The notes below the pieces were generated by a model. That model ran no database searches. It was not told the origin of the DNA and was given only the letters and a program-made list of their open reading frames with translations. Both the position numbers and the translations under genes were made by a program. Below, one piece after another: positions 1 through 5,644 of a DNA stretch of 5,644 bases. Source of the DNA: an uncultured Gaiellaceae bacterium (GTDB lineage Bacteria; Actinomycetota; Thermoleophilia; Gaiellales; Gaiellaceae); the NCBI GenBank assembly GCA_955652075.1, contig CATPAS010000320.1, positions 1 through 5,644 on the forward strand. The letters run 5' to 3'. The first letter of the stretch is position 1; each line of letters opens with the position of its first letter.

Positions 1-76
1 CACTTGGGCCGCCGCCGCAGTAGGGCGTATCGCTTGTCCGAGCCGTCTCGAATCGAACACATGCGATGCTCCGGTC

Positions 77-1744
77 GTGGCCCAGCGGCTTCGAGGGCGG
101 CTCTCCGAGCCGCTTCATGCGTTTCGAGCCGTCTTTGCAAACCCGGGCCTTCGACGTCTCGAACTCGCCTTGGCGGGATCGGAGACCGGGAAGTGGCTAT
201 ACATCCTCGCCCTTTCGATCTTCGCCTACAACGCCGGCGGCGCCACTGCCGTCGGAGTCGTCGCGCTGATCCGGACGGTTCCCGCTGCCATCGGTGCACC
301 ATTCACTGCACTTCTGGGCGACCGCTATCGCCGAGATCACGTGATGTTTGGCGCCTCCCTCGCTCGCGTTGGGGCAGTCGGCGCTACTGCCGCGGTCGCA
401 GCCGACGGGGCGCCACCGCTGCTGGTCTACCTCCTGGCGGGGATCGTCACGCTTACGTCGACAGCATTCCGGCCGGCCCAGGCAGCTGCGCTCCCATCGC
501 TTGCCCGTACGCCGGACGAGTTGACCGCCGCGAACGTTGCCTCGAGCACGATCGCAACGCTCTCGAGCTTCGTCGGGCCCGCCGCCGGCGGCTTGCTCTT
601 CGCCGTCACGAGCACCAAGGTCGTGTTTCTCCTGACGGCGGGGGTCTTTCTCTGGTCGGCACTGCTAGTCGCCCGCATCAAGCTGGAGAAATCGAGTGCG
701 CCCTCGACCTTGCGTAAGGGCCTCGCCCACGATGCGCTTGCAGGCTTCCGAACGATCCTGAGGGACCGCAATTTACGAGTGGTAATGAGCCTCTATACGG
801 TCCAGGCCTTCGTCGGCGGCGCCTTCAACGTCTTCATCGTCGTGCTGGCACTAGACACGCTCCATCTGGGCAACTCGGGCGTCGGCTTGCTCAACGCCAC
901 GTTCGGGATCGGAGGATTCATCGGGGCCGCCGTCGCGCTTGCGTTGCTCGTCCGGCGGCGGCTTGCGTCCGACTTCATGCTGGGGCTCGTCCTCTGGGGA
1001 GTGCCGTTGATCATGATTGGCCTGTGGCCGAACCTCGGCGCGGCACTCGTGCTTCTCGGTCTGGTCGGTGTCGGCGAGACACTTGTCGAAGTTGCGGGGC
1101 CGACGCTCCTCCAACGCTCGGTTCCGGATGCCGTGCTGGCGCGAGTGTTCGGCGCCCTGGAGAGTCTTTTGATCACGACCATCGGCCTCGGCGGGCTCAT
1201 CGCACCGGTGATCATCCATTTCTTCGGAGTACGCGGCGGGCTCGTCGCCACAGGCATCCTTCTGCCGGTGTTCGCCGCGCTCTTCTGGCAGCGGCTCCGT
1301 GCAATCGACCTTAGTCACGCTCCGCCCGAACTCGAGCTCGATCTGCTCCGCGGCGTGTCGATCTTTGCGCCGCTCCCCGAATCCACGCTCGAGCAAGTCG
1401 CCTCCAAACTCGAGCGGATCAGACTCCCTGCGGGACGTGACGTCTTCCGCCAAGGCGACTCGGGAGATCGCTTCTACGTGGTCGCGGAAGGCGATGTCGA
1501 GGTAACCGTCGACGGAAGATCGGCAGGCACGCTCGGGCCTCTGCAACATTTTGGCGAGATCGCGCTCCTGCGCGACATCCCACGGACGGCCACCGTCACG
1601 ACTCGAAGCGACGTCGAATTGTATGCGCTTGCGCGCGACGACTTCATTGCCGCTGTGACCGGCCATGCACCAAGCCTCGATGCCGCGGACGCGGTCATTG
1701 CCGCTCGCCTCGGATCGCTCAGACCGGGCGCGCCCTACGACTAA
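77..1744 (+). CDS. MFS transporter with C-terminal cyclic-nucleotide-binding domain
   Basis: A 555-residue inner-membrane carrier fused to a cytoplasmic sensor domain. Residues about 38-404 hold roughly twelve hydrophobic helices in two halves, split by a basic loop at about 200-232. The MFS loop 2-3 signature is visible as GDRYRR at 81-86. Residues about 424-545 form a cyclic-nucleotide-binding (Crp/cNMP) domain whose phosphate-binding cassette is intact: FGEIALL at 492-498, then PRTA at 502-505, giving Glu494 and Arg503. The likely role is drug, siderophore or metabolite export (EntS/MFS_3-like) modulated by cAMP or another nucleotide; the substrate cannot be read from sequence. The start is GTG at 77, chosen because the family N-terminus (RAVFANPGLRRL) lies just after it. 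No Shine-Dalgarno sequence precedes it and the frame is open to the left window edge, so a start outside the window remains possible. The gene ends in TAA and converges on the MBL gene. Confidence 0.93.
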   Translation: MAQRLRGRLSEPLHAFRAVFANPGLRRLELALAGSETGKWLYILALSIFAYNAGGATAVGVVALIRTVPAAIGAPFTALLGDRYRRDHVMFGASLARVGAVGATAAVAADGAPPLLVYLLAGIVTLTSTAFRPAQAAALPSLARTPDELTAANVASSTIATLSSFVGPAAGGLLFAVTSTKVVFLLTAGVFLWSALLVARIKLEKSSAPSTLRKGLAHDALAGFRTILRDRNLRVVMSLYTVQAFVGGAFNVFIVVLALDTLHLGNSGVGLLNATFGIGGFIGAAVALALLVRRRLASDFMLGLVLWGVPLIMIGLWPNLGAALVLLGLVGVGETLVEVAGPTLLQRSVPDAVLARVFGALESLLITTIGLGGLIAPVIIHFFGVRGGLVATGILLPVFAALFWQRLRAIDLSHAPPELELDLLRGVSIFAPLPESTLEQVASKLERIRLPAGRDVFRQGDSGDRFYVVAEGDVEVTVDGRSAGTLGPLQHFGEIALLRDIPRTATVTTRSDVELYALARDDFIAAVTGHAPSLDAADAVIAARLGSLRPGAPYD

Positions 1745-1785
1745 CCGGACTCCTGGGGCCCGGGCGAGTTGGCAATGAGGATATT

Positions 1786-2634
1786 TCAGGGAAGCTCGAC
1801 AACCATCCCTTCGCGAGCGAGCGTTGGCGAGTGCCCGCCGTTGCCTCTCGCCAGCTCACGCGCTCGATCCTCTAGCTGCTCGAGCAATACGTCGCTATGA
1901 CGCGGCTCGTGGTGGAAGAGCACCAGTCTGCCCGCACCGACGGCGCGCGTGAACGCGACCGCGTCCGCAACGCTCGAGTGACCCCAGCCAATCCGCTCTT
2001 CGTACTCGTCTTCAAAATACTGTGCATCGTGAATGAGCGCGTCGACGCCGGACGCGAGCGACGCGCCCGAGACCCAGTCGGTCGACCTTCCGGCGATCGC
2101 GCCCGCGAGCGCGGGCTCGTGATCGGGGATATACGCGAAGCTCGAGCTCTTAGTTTCGATTCGGTACCCAACCGTCGGACCGGGATGGACTACGAACTGC
2201 GCCGAAAGGGAGGCGCGGTCGATCGTCCAGGGCCCGCGCGGAACATCATGGAACGTCACAACGGCTGGGACGTCCCTGAGGTCGACCGGGAAGAGCGGCG
2301 GCGAGAACGCGCGGGCGATGCGTTCCCCGAGACTCAGTTCCTGAGACGGGGGTCCCCAGATGTCCAGCTCCACGCGCTCATCCCAGAGCTGCGCGAAGAA
2401 GCGCAGTCCTTCGTGGTGGGCGAGGTGCAGGTGTGTGAGACAAAGATGGATCTTCCGCATGCCGCGGTCCAGAAGGTCGAAACCCAGCGCGCGGATCCCG
2501 GTGCCGGCGTCGAGCACGAGGATCGTGCCGTCGTCCAGCGAGACCTCGACGCAGGACGTGTTTCCGCCGTAGGTGATGGTCTCCGGCCCCGGTGTTGGCA
2601 CCGAGCCGCGGCAACCCCAGATCGTCACGCGCAC
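1786..2634 (-). CDS. MBL-fold metallo-hydrolase with altered metal motif
   Basis: A 282-residue cytosolic metallo-beta-lactamase-fold protein of the RNase Z/PhnP-like phosphodiesterase type. The N-terminus WGCRGSVPTPG (6-16), YGGNTSC (22-28) and LDAGTGIR (41-48) are typical. The metal motif, normally THxHxDH, reads THLHLAHH at 67-74: His68, His70 and His73 remain, but the Asp position is Ala72. The other probable ligands are present: His150 in HPGPTVGYR, Asp171 in YIPDHE, His219 in GWGHSS and His241 in LFHHEP. The substrate is unknown; relatives hydrolyse phosphodiesters such as cyclic nucleotides or RNA ends. The start is GTG at 2634, where the conserved MRVTIWGCRGS begins, with a purine-rich GAGAGAGGG just upstream. 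The PAS gene stop is 12 bases before it, so the two are probably co-transcribed and may be translationally coupled. The stop is TGA. The fold assignment is firm; activity is uncertain because of Ala72. Confidence 0.92.
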   Translation of the reverse strand: MRVTIWGCRGSVPTPGPETITYGGNTSCVEVSLDDGTILVLDAGTGIRALGFDLLDRGMRKIHLCLTHLHLAHHEGLRFFAQLWDERVELDIWGPPSQELSLGERIARAFSPPLFPVDLRDVPAVVTFHDVPRGPWTIDRASLSAQFVVHPGPTVGYRIETKSSSFAYIPDHEPALAGAIAGRSTDWVSGASLASGVDALIHDAQYFEDEYEERIGWGHSSVADAVAFTRAVGAGRLVLFHHEPRHSDVLLEQLEDRARELARGNGGHSPTLAREGMVVELP

Positions 2635-2638
2635 GCCG

Positions 2639-2647
2639 CCCTCTCTC
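2639..2647 (-). promoter_or_regulatory. Ribosome binding site of the MBL gene
   Basis: On the minus strand GAGAGAGGG lies 4 bases before the GTG start at 2634. It begins on the last base of the PAS gene's TAG stop (2649-2647). This supports the GTG start and suggests that ribosomes finishing the PAS gene can re-initiate on the MBL gene. The match to AGGAGG is only partial. Confidence 0.4.
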
Positions 2648-3090
2648 TACTCACGCCAGAAGATCGCGACGATCCCGACGAACTCGTCCGCGTGCGCGAA
2701 AAGTGGGAACGCCGTCACCGCGACGTCACGCTCGACCCCGTCCGCGCTCGTTATGCGGAGGTCCTCATGTGCCGCACGCCGCTGGTCGAGGGCGATGCGC
2801 GTCGGCCTTAGCTCGGGCGAAAGCGGCCCCGAGTCTGGCGTCCGCGGCTCGAAACTCGCCGTCCATTCGTCAAGAGGCATCTCACCGACCTCTGCGAACG
2901 GGCGGCCGACGACAGACTCGGCCGCCTCGTTATAGAACACGAGCTTCCCCTGATCGTCCGCGATCAAAGTCGGCGTAGCGAGGTTGGATGCGAACTCGCG
3001 GGCGAGGATGAGAACGAGGTGCTTTTGTCGCCGCATCTCCATCAAAGGAAGCCTACGCGCGGGTCGTCGCCCAGCGTGGTTGCTCTTCAT
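2647..3090 (-). CDS. Single PAS-domain sensor protein
   Basis: A protein of up to 147 residues consisting almost wholly of one PAS domain (about residues 30-146). Visible PAS features are the N-terminal strand TPTLIADDQGKLVFYNEAAE (40-59), the following helix VVGRPFAEVGE, a middle segment with the paired-strand edge HEDLRITSADG (109-118), and the C-terminal strands RDVAVTAFPLF and EFVGIVAIFW. There is no kinase, GGDEF, cyclase or DNA-binding output domain and no membrane segment, so it is a stand-alone ligand or redox sensor, or a protein-protein adaptor. Its natural partner is the MBL gene that starts 12 bases downstream. The start is uncertain: ATG at 3090 gives the longest form, but ATG at 3042 or 3036 (residues 17 and 19) may be real, because conserved-looking sequence begins at RRQKHLVLILARE and the first 16 residues look non-domain. 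None of the three starts has a good ribosome site. The stop is TAG. Confidence 0.87.
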   Translation of the reverse strand: MKSNHAGRRPARRLPLMEMRRQKHLVLILAREFASNLATPTLIADDQGKLVFYNEAAESVVGRPFAEVGEMPLDEWTASFEPRTPDSGPLSPELRPTRIALDQRRAAHEDLRITSADGVERDVAVTAFPLFAHADEFVGIVAIFWRE

Positions 3091-3202
3091 TCATCGGCCA
3101 CATGCGAGGTCTGTCCGGCATTCTCCACCTCCACGCGGCCCGGCAGTTTTGTATTAGCCGCTTCGTCCCCAACGTGAGATTCTTCCGCAGGTGATTGTCC
3201 GC

Positions 3203-3295
3203 GTGAAGGTGCGTGTCGAACGTCTGCTCCTCGGCGGCTTGATGTCCGCGGTCGCCTTCCTACTCGATCGCCGCCTACGCAAGCTCCAGCGTTAG
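3203..3295 (+). CDS. Possible small hydrophobic/basic protein, 30 aa
   Basis: A short frame from GTG at 3203 to TAG at 3293-3295. It encodes a basic N-terminus (KVRVER, residues 2-7), a hydrophobic stretch LLLGGLMSAVAFLL (8-21) and a strongly basic tail DRRLRKLQR (22-30). This looks like a tiny membrane-associated protein or amphipathic helix with positive charges at both ends; 14 hydrophobic residues is short for a full membrane span. Support: AGGTG at 3189-3193, nine bases before the GTG, is a fair ribosome site; 23 of 30 codons end in G or C, as in the neighbours; and it fills most of the space between two minus-strand genes. Its stop shares bases with the kinase stop (TTAG at 3292-3295 reads TAG forward and TAA in reverse). 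GTG at 3191 would give a 34-residue form. I know of no named family, and a chance frame in GC-rich DNA is the alternative. Confidence 0.4.
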   Translation: MKVRVERLLLGGLMSAVAFLLDRRLRKLQR

Positions 3296-5247
3296 CGTCG
3301 CCGTGCGAGATCGTATGTGAGCCATGCGCCGAAGACCCCGGCGACGCCGGCGAACGCGATCGGGATCCAGCCCGCCGTGCTCGCGGCTGCGGTCGCCGCC
3401 GCGCCGACCAGGCCGGACGCGGCGCCTGCCGACAGCGCCAAACGACGGCCGGCGCCGCGAATCGCGTCCTCGATCGAGGCGGCGCCGAGAAAGTCCACTT
3501 GCAGCTTTTGGCCCGGTCGCGCACCTGTCGCCCGCTCCACCGCTTCGACAAACCTGACCACGCGTAGCTTGATCTTCTCGGCCTCGTAGTAGAGCTGGTG
3601 CGGGTCGACCTGTCTTCGGAGCCGCTCGCCGACGTTACGAAGCAGAAAGCGCCCGATGACTCGGAACGGATCGAGCGTCGGATCAAGCTTCGTCACCGCC
3701 AGCTGCATCTGGCCGAACGCCTTCCCGCTGAGCGCGAGCGACGCAGGGAGGCGGACGCCGTGGCGGCTGGCGATCTGCAGCATCCCGTCCAGCATGGGTC
3801 CGATCTGAATGTCCCGCAGCGAACCGACTCGGAACCGCTCGATGAAGTCCGCGAAGTCGCGTTCCATCGACTCCAGGTCGAGGTCCGCCCGGCGTTCCTC
3901 GCCCGCGAGCATGAGGACCGCCTCGGCGAGGAATTTTGGGTCGTCGCGCGCGAAGGCCAGTAGAAGCAGAATCAGAATCTCCCGCACCTCGGGGCCGAGC
4001 TCGCCCACCATCCCAAGGTCCAGGAGGTAGATCTTCTTGCCGGACCAGATGAGGTTCCCCGGGTGCGGATCCGCGTGGAAGAACCCGTCGAGGAGGATCT
4101 GCCGGGAGAACGCTTCAAGCAGTTGGTGGGCGGCATCGCGACGCTCGGCGCTCTCCGGTGCGTCCAGGATAGGAACGCCGTCGATGAACTCGAGTACGAG
4201 CAGGCGCGACGTCGACAGCTCTGGATAGAGACGCGGCACGTCCAGTCGGTCATAGGGCGCGAGCGCCTCCCGCATCCTTTCGACGTTCGCCGCCTCCTCG
4301 CGGAAGTCGAGCTCTCGGCGCAGCGAGTCCGACAGGTGCTCGACGAGCGCCGGGATGTCTACCGTTCCGCGCAGCAGTTCACGTTTGAGCGCCTTTTCCG
4401 CGAAGAGCTCGAACAAGCCAAGGTCACGCAGGATCTCCTCTTCGGCCCTCGGCCGCTGCACCTTGACGACGACGTGCGTGCCGTCATCCAGCGTTGCACG
4501 GTGCACTTGCCCGATCGTTCCAGCGGCGAGAGGCTCCGAATCGATCGAGGCGAAGACGTCCTCCCACGGGACGCGCAGCTCCTGCTCCAGGACACGCACG
4601 ACCTCCGCTTCTGTTAATGGCTTGACGCTGTCCTGCAGCTTCTCCAGCTCGGCGACGAACTCCTCAGACAACAAATCAGGCCTGGTCGAAAGGATCTGGC
4701 CGAGCTTGGCAAATGTCGGCCCGAGCTCCTCCAGCGCGGTGCGCACCCGCTGCGCACGCTCGGCCGACGAGATTGCGCCGCGGACGTCGAGCCCGAGCCG
4801 ACTGATGATGCGCGCGATCTGCGCGGCACGTCCGAGCAGCCGTCCTTCGACCACCGGCGCCGTCGGCGGCTCCGGTGCCACGCCGTCGGAGGTATTGACG
4901 ATGACGACCGTGCACCTTGCAGTGTGCGAGATTCGGTTCGGGACGTTTCCGAGCAGAAACTCGCGCCGTCCCCCCATGCCGACGTTCCCGACGACGAGCA
5001 CGTCGGCGTTCTCCTCATCGGCGGCGCGCACGATGCCTCCGGGGACATCGTGGTCGACGCGGAAGATCGCGCGCGCATTCGAAAATGCCTCGGCGTCGGC
5101 GCGCAGCAGATCTTCAGCTCCATCCTCATCTTCGGGGCGCACGTTGAGGAGGACGAGCTCGCCGCGGAAATGATGGGCGAGCTGCGCCGCCCAGGCAACT
5201 GCGCGCTGGGCGGTTTCGGACCGGTCGGTGGCGACGACAACCTTCAC
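3292..5247 (-). CDS. USP domain fused to AarF/ABC1/UbiB-family kinase-like protein
   Basis: A 651-residue two-part protein. Residues 1-120 are a universal stress protein domain: KVVVATDRSETAQRAVAWAA with Asp8, and the nucleotide loop G87-x2-G90-x9-G100, where Asn101 replaces the usual Ser/Thr. Residues about 130-555 are an ABC1/AarF/UbiB atypical kinase: KLGQ (181-184), the Ala-rich loop AAGT (241-244) before IGQVHRA, Lys262 in VVVKV, ELDFREEAAN (312-321), the catalytic HADPHPGN (391-398, Asp393 and Asn398), and DLG (410-412). Two hydrophobic C-terminal segments (about 603-643) suggest a membrane anchor. UbiB/COQ8 proteins support quinone or lipid pathways through ATPase activity; the substrate here is unknown. 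The start is GTG at 5247, because it yields the usual USP opening MKVVVATD; TTG at 5256 or 5268 would add 3 or 7 residues. No clear Shine-Dalgarno sequence precedes any of them. The stop is TAA at 3292-3294. The PAS gene follows on the same strand after a gap of about 200 bases. Confidence 0.93.
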   Translation of the reverse strand: MKVVVATDRSETAQRAVAWAAQLAHHFRGELVLLNVRPEDEDGAEDLLRADAEAFSNARAIFRVDHDVPGGIVRAADEENADVLVVGNVGMGGRREFLLGNVPNRISHTARCTVVIVNTSDGVAPEPPTAPVVEGRLLGRAAQIARIISRLGLDVRGAISSAERAQRVRTALEELGPTFAKLGQILSTRPDLLSEEFVAELEKLQDSVKPLTEAEVVRVLEQELRVPWEDVFASIDSEPLAAGTIGQVHRATLDDGTHVVVKVQRPRAEEEILRDLGLFELFAEKALKRELLRGTVDIPALVEHLSDSLRRELDFREEAANVERMREALAPYDRLDVPRLYPELSTSRLLVLEFIDGVPILDAPESAERRDAAHQLLEAFSRQILLDGFFHADPHPGNLIWSGKKIYLLDLGMVGELGPEVREILILLLLAFARDDPKFLAEAVLMLAGEERRADLDLESMERDFADFIERFRVGSLRDIQIGPMLDGMLQIASRHGVRLPASLALSGKAFGQMQLAVTKLDPTLDPFRVIGRFLLRNVGERLRRQVDPHQLYYEAEKIKLRVVRFVEAVERATGARPGQKLQVDFLGAASIEDAIRGAGRRLALSAGAASGLVGAAATAAASTAGWIPIAFAGVAGVFGAWLTYDLARRR

Positions 5248-5309
5248 TTGGGCCAAGGCGTATTCCAACAGACGTAGAGCCGTGGGAGTGCACTCACTGC
5301 GAACTTGCC

Positions 5310-5423
5310 CTAGAGGACCTCAAAAGCGATACCGCCCGACCCGCGGGGACGACATCGTCGGGCCTGCGCGAAGGGCTGGAAGTTGTCGCCGTGGTCGCCG
5401 TGGTCGCCGTCGCCGCCGATCAT
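5310..5423 (-). CDS. Doubtful 37-residue ORF with Asp/His/Gly repeat
   Basis: ATG at 5423 to TAG at 5310-5312. The product starts MIGGDGDHGDHGDNFQPFAQ and ends GGIAFEVL. The GDH repeat comes directly from the 9-base DNA repeat beneath it. There is no Shine-Dalgarno sequence before the ATG and I recognise no family. It lies on the same strand as the USP-UbiB gene, 62 bases upstream of that gene's GTG, so it could be a leader peptide, a decayed gene fragment (the frame is open upstream without a start as far as 5639), or chance. The Asp/His cluster would suit metal binding if it were translated, but nothing beyond composition supports that. Confidence 0.15.
   Translation of the reverse strand: MIGGDGDHGDHGDNFQPFAQARRCRPRGSGGIAFEVL
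5385..5411. repeat. Three 9-base tandem repeats
   Basis: GTCGCCGTG occurs three times in a row with no spacer; the third copy ends in C instead of G. A further GCCGCC follows. Such short in-frame GC-rich repeats often arise by slippage. They encode the GDH repeat in the minus-strand short ORF. Confidence 0.8.
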
Positions 5424-5492
5424 GACTCTGGCCCACCGTTCGCTGAAGCCGCTTCTCGACCGTGGTCCCTGCGGACGAGACCGCGTACCACT

Positions 5493-5526
5493 CGGCCCCG
5501 CCGCGGCCGATGCCGGCTCAGCCGGC
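5493..5526. other. Two adjacent GC-rich hairpins
   Basis: CGGCC (5493-5497) pairs with GGCCG (5505-5509) around a 7-base loop. Three bases on, GCCGGC (5512-5517) pairs with GCCGGC (5521-5526) around TCA. Neither is followed by a T-run on either strand, so they are not ordinary intrinsic terminators. They may be leader structure, or just base composition. Confidence 0.25.
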
Positions 5527-5644
5527 GTGGGCCACTGACGCTGCCGGTGAGTAGACGGCCACCAGATCGACTCCTCGGCACAAACAACTGCCCCAAAACC
5601 CGAGCGCGCCCGGCTAGGTCCGCGCTTCGGACGCGGCTGTCAGA

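Larger units (their letters stand above)
5269..5644. other. Region without a supported gene upstream of the USP-UbiB gene
   Basis: About 375 bases of GC-rich DNA. It should contain the promoter of the USP-UbiB gene, but I find no convincing -35/-10 pair on the minus strand. It holds a 9-base tandem repeat (5385-5411), a near-palindrome GAGGACCTC (5313-5321), and small hairpins at 5493-5526, 5600-5613 and 5618-5636. Plus-strand and minus-strand frames stay open for long stretches, but their products are Arg/Pro-rich, lack starts and resemble translated GC-rich non-coding DNA. The one short ATG frame is listed separately. Confidence 0.5.

Noticed and set aside
40..62. TCTCGAATCGAAC resembling the T-loop at the end of a tRNA.
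   Set aside because: No flanking stem pairs, no acceptor stem or CCA, and no anticodon arm can be built from the sequence to the left.
1745..1785. A bidirectional terminator between the convergent transporter and MBL genes.
   Set aside because: The GGGGCCCGGGC stretch is self-complementary but forms no stem with a proper loop and has no T-run on either side.
3145..3157. AT-rich patch (TAATAC on the minus strand, TATTAG on the plus strand) as a -10 box for the PAS gene or the small ORF.
   Set aside because: No -35 element at 16-18 bases spacing in either direction; kept only as a possibility.
3087..3291. A minus-strand frame ending in TGA that overlaps the PAS ATG as ATGA, as in a coupled upstream gene.
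   Set aside because: Between the kinase stop and this TGA the only in-frame start codons are two GTGs 15 and 13 codons before the end; the longer frame begins inside the kinase gene in another phase, and the kinase already ends naturally. The ATGA overlap looks accidental.
5594..5613. Possible intrinsic terminator on the minus strand (hairpin 5600-5613 followed by TTTT) for a gene beyond the right edge.
   Set aside because: The stem is only five pairs with one G-T wobble, the T-run is four bases and is followed by GGGG; too weak to call.
5148..5644. A long open plus-strand frame running off the right edge, with a WECTHC segment that hints at a zinc knuckle.
   Set aside because: No ATG and no ribosome site, part of it is antisense to the USP gene, and the rest is Arg/Pro-rich as expected from translating GC-rich non-coding DNA.

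Overview
The window is GC-rich, with GTG or TTG starts and mostly G/C-ending codons. It carries four well-supported genes. The style and the protein families (an MFS carrier fused to a cyclic-nucleotide-binding domain, a PAS-MBL gene pair, an AarF/UbiB-like kinase) fit a high-GC actinobacterium, perhaps class Thermoleophilia (Gaiellales/Solirubrobacterales). That placement is inference from family resemblance, not a search result. I see no rRNA, tRNA, CRISPR array, insertion sequence or phage gene.

Layout: (1) 77-1744, plus strand: a 12-helix MFS transporter carrying a C-terminal cyclic-nucleotide-binding domain with an intact phosphate-binding cassette. (2) 1786-2634, minus strand: an MBL-fold metallo-hydrolase, convergent with the transporter across 41 bases. 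(3) 2647-3090, minus strand: a single-PAS-domain protein directly upstream of the MBL gene, 12 bases apart, almost certainly co-transcribed with it. (4) 3203-3295, plus strand: a possible 30-residue small hydrophobic/basic protein in the gap between the PAS gene and the kinase gene; its stop codon interlocks with the kinase stop. (5) 3292-5247, minus strand: a fusion of an N-terminal universal stress protein (USP) domain with a full ABC1/AarF/UbiB kinase-like protein ending in a hydrophobic hairpin. (6) 5269-5644: no supported gene; it holds a 9-base tandem repeat, small hairpins and one doubtful short ORF.

The genes share a theme of sensing and signalling: PAS sensor, USP domain, cyclic-nucleotide-binding domain and an atypical kinase. 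Only PAS-MBL has real operon evidence; any wider functional link is inference. The points most worth following are the USP-UbiB fusion, the Asp-to-Ala change in the metal-binding motif of the MBL protein, and the small ORF locked tail-to-tail with the kinase gene. I do not see convincing evidence of a wholly new multi-gene system.
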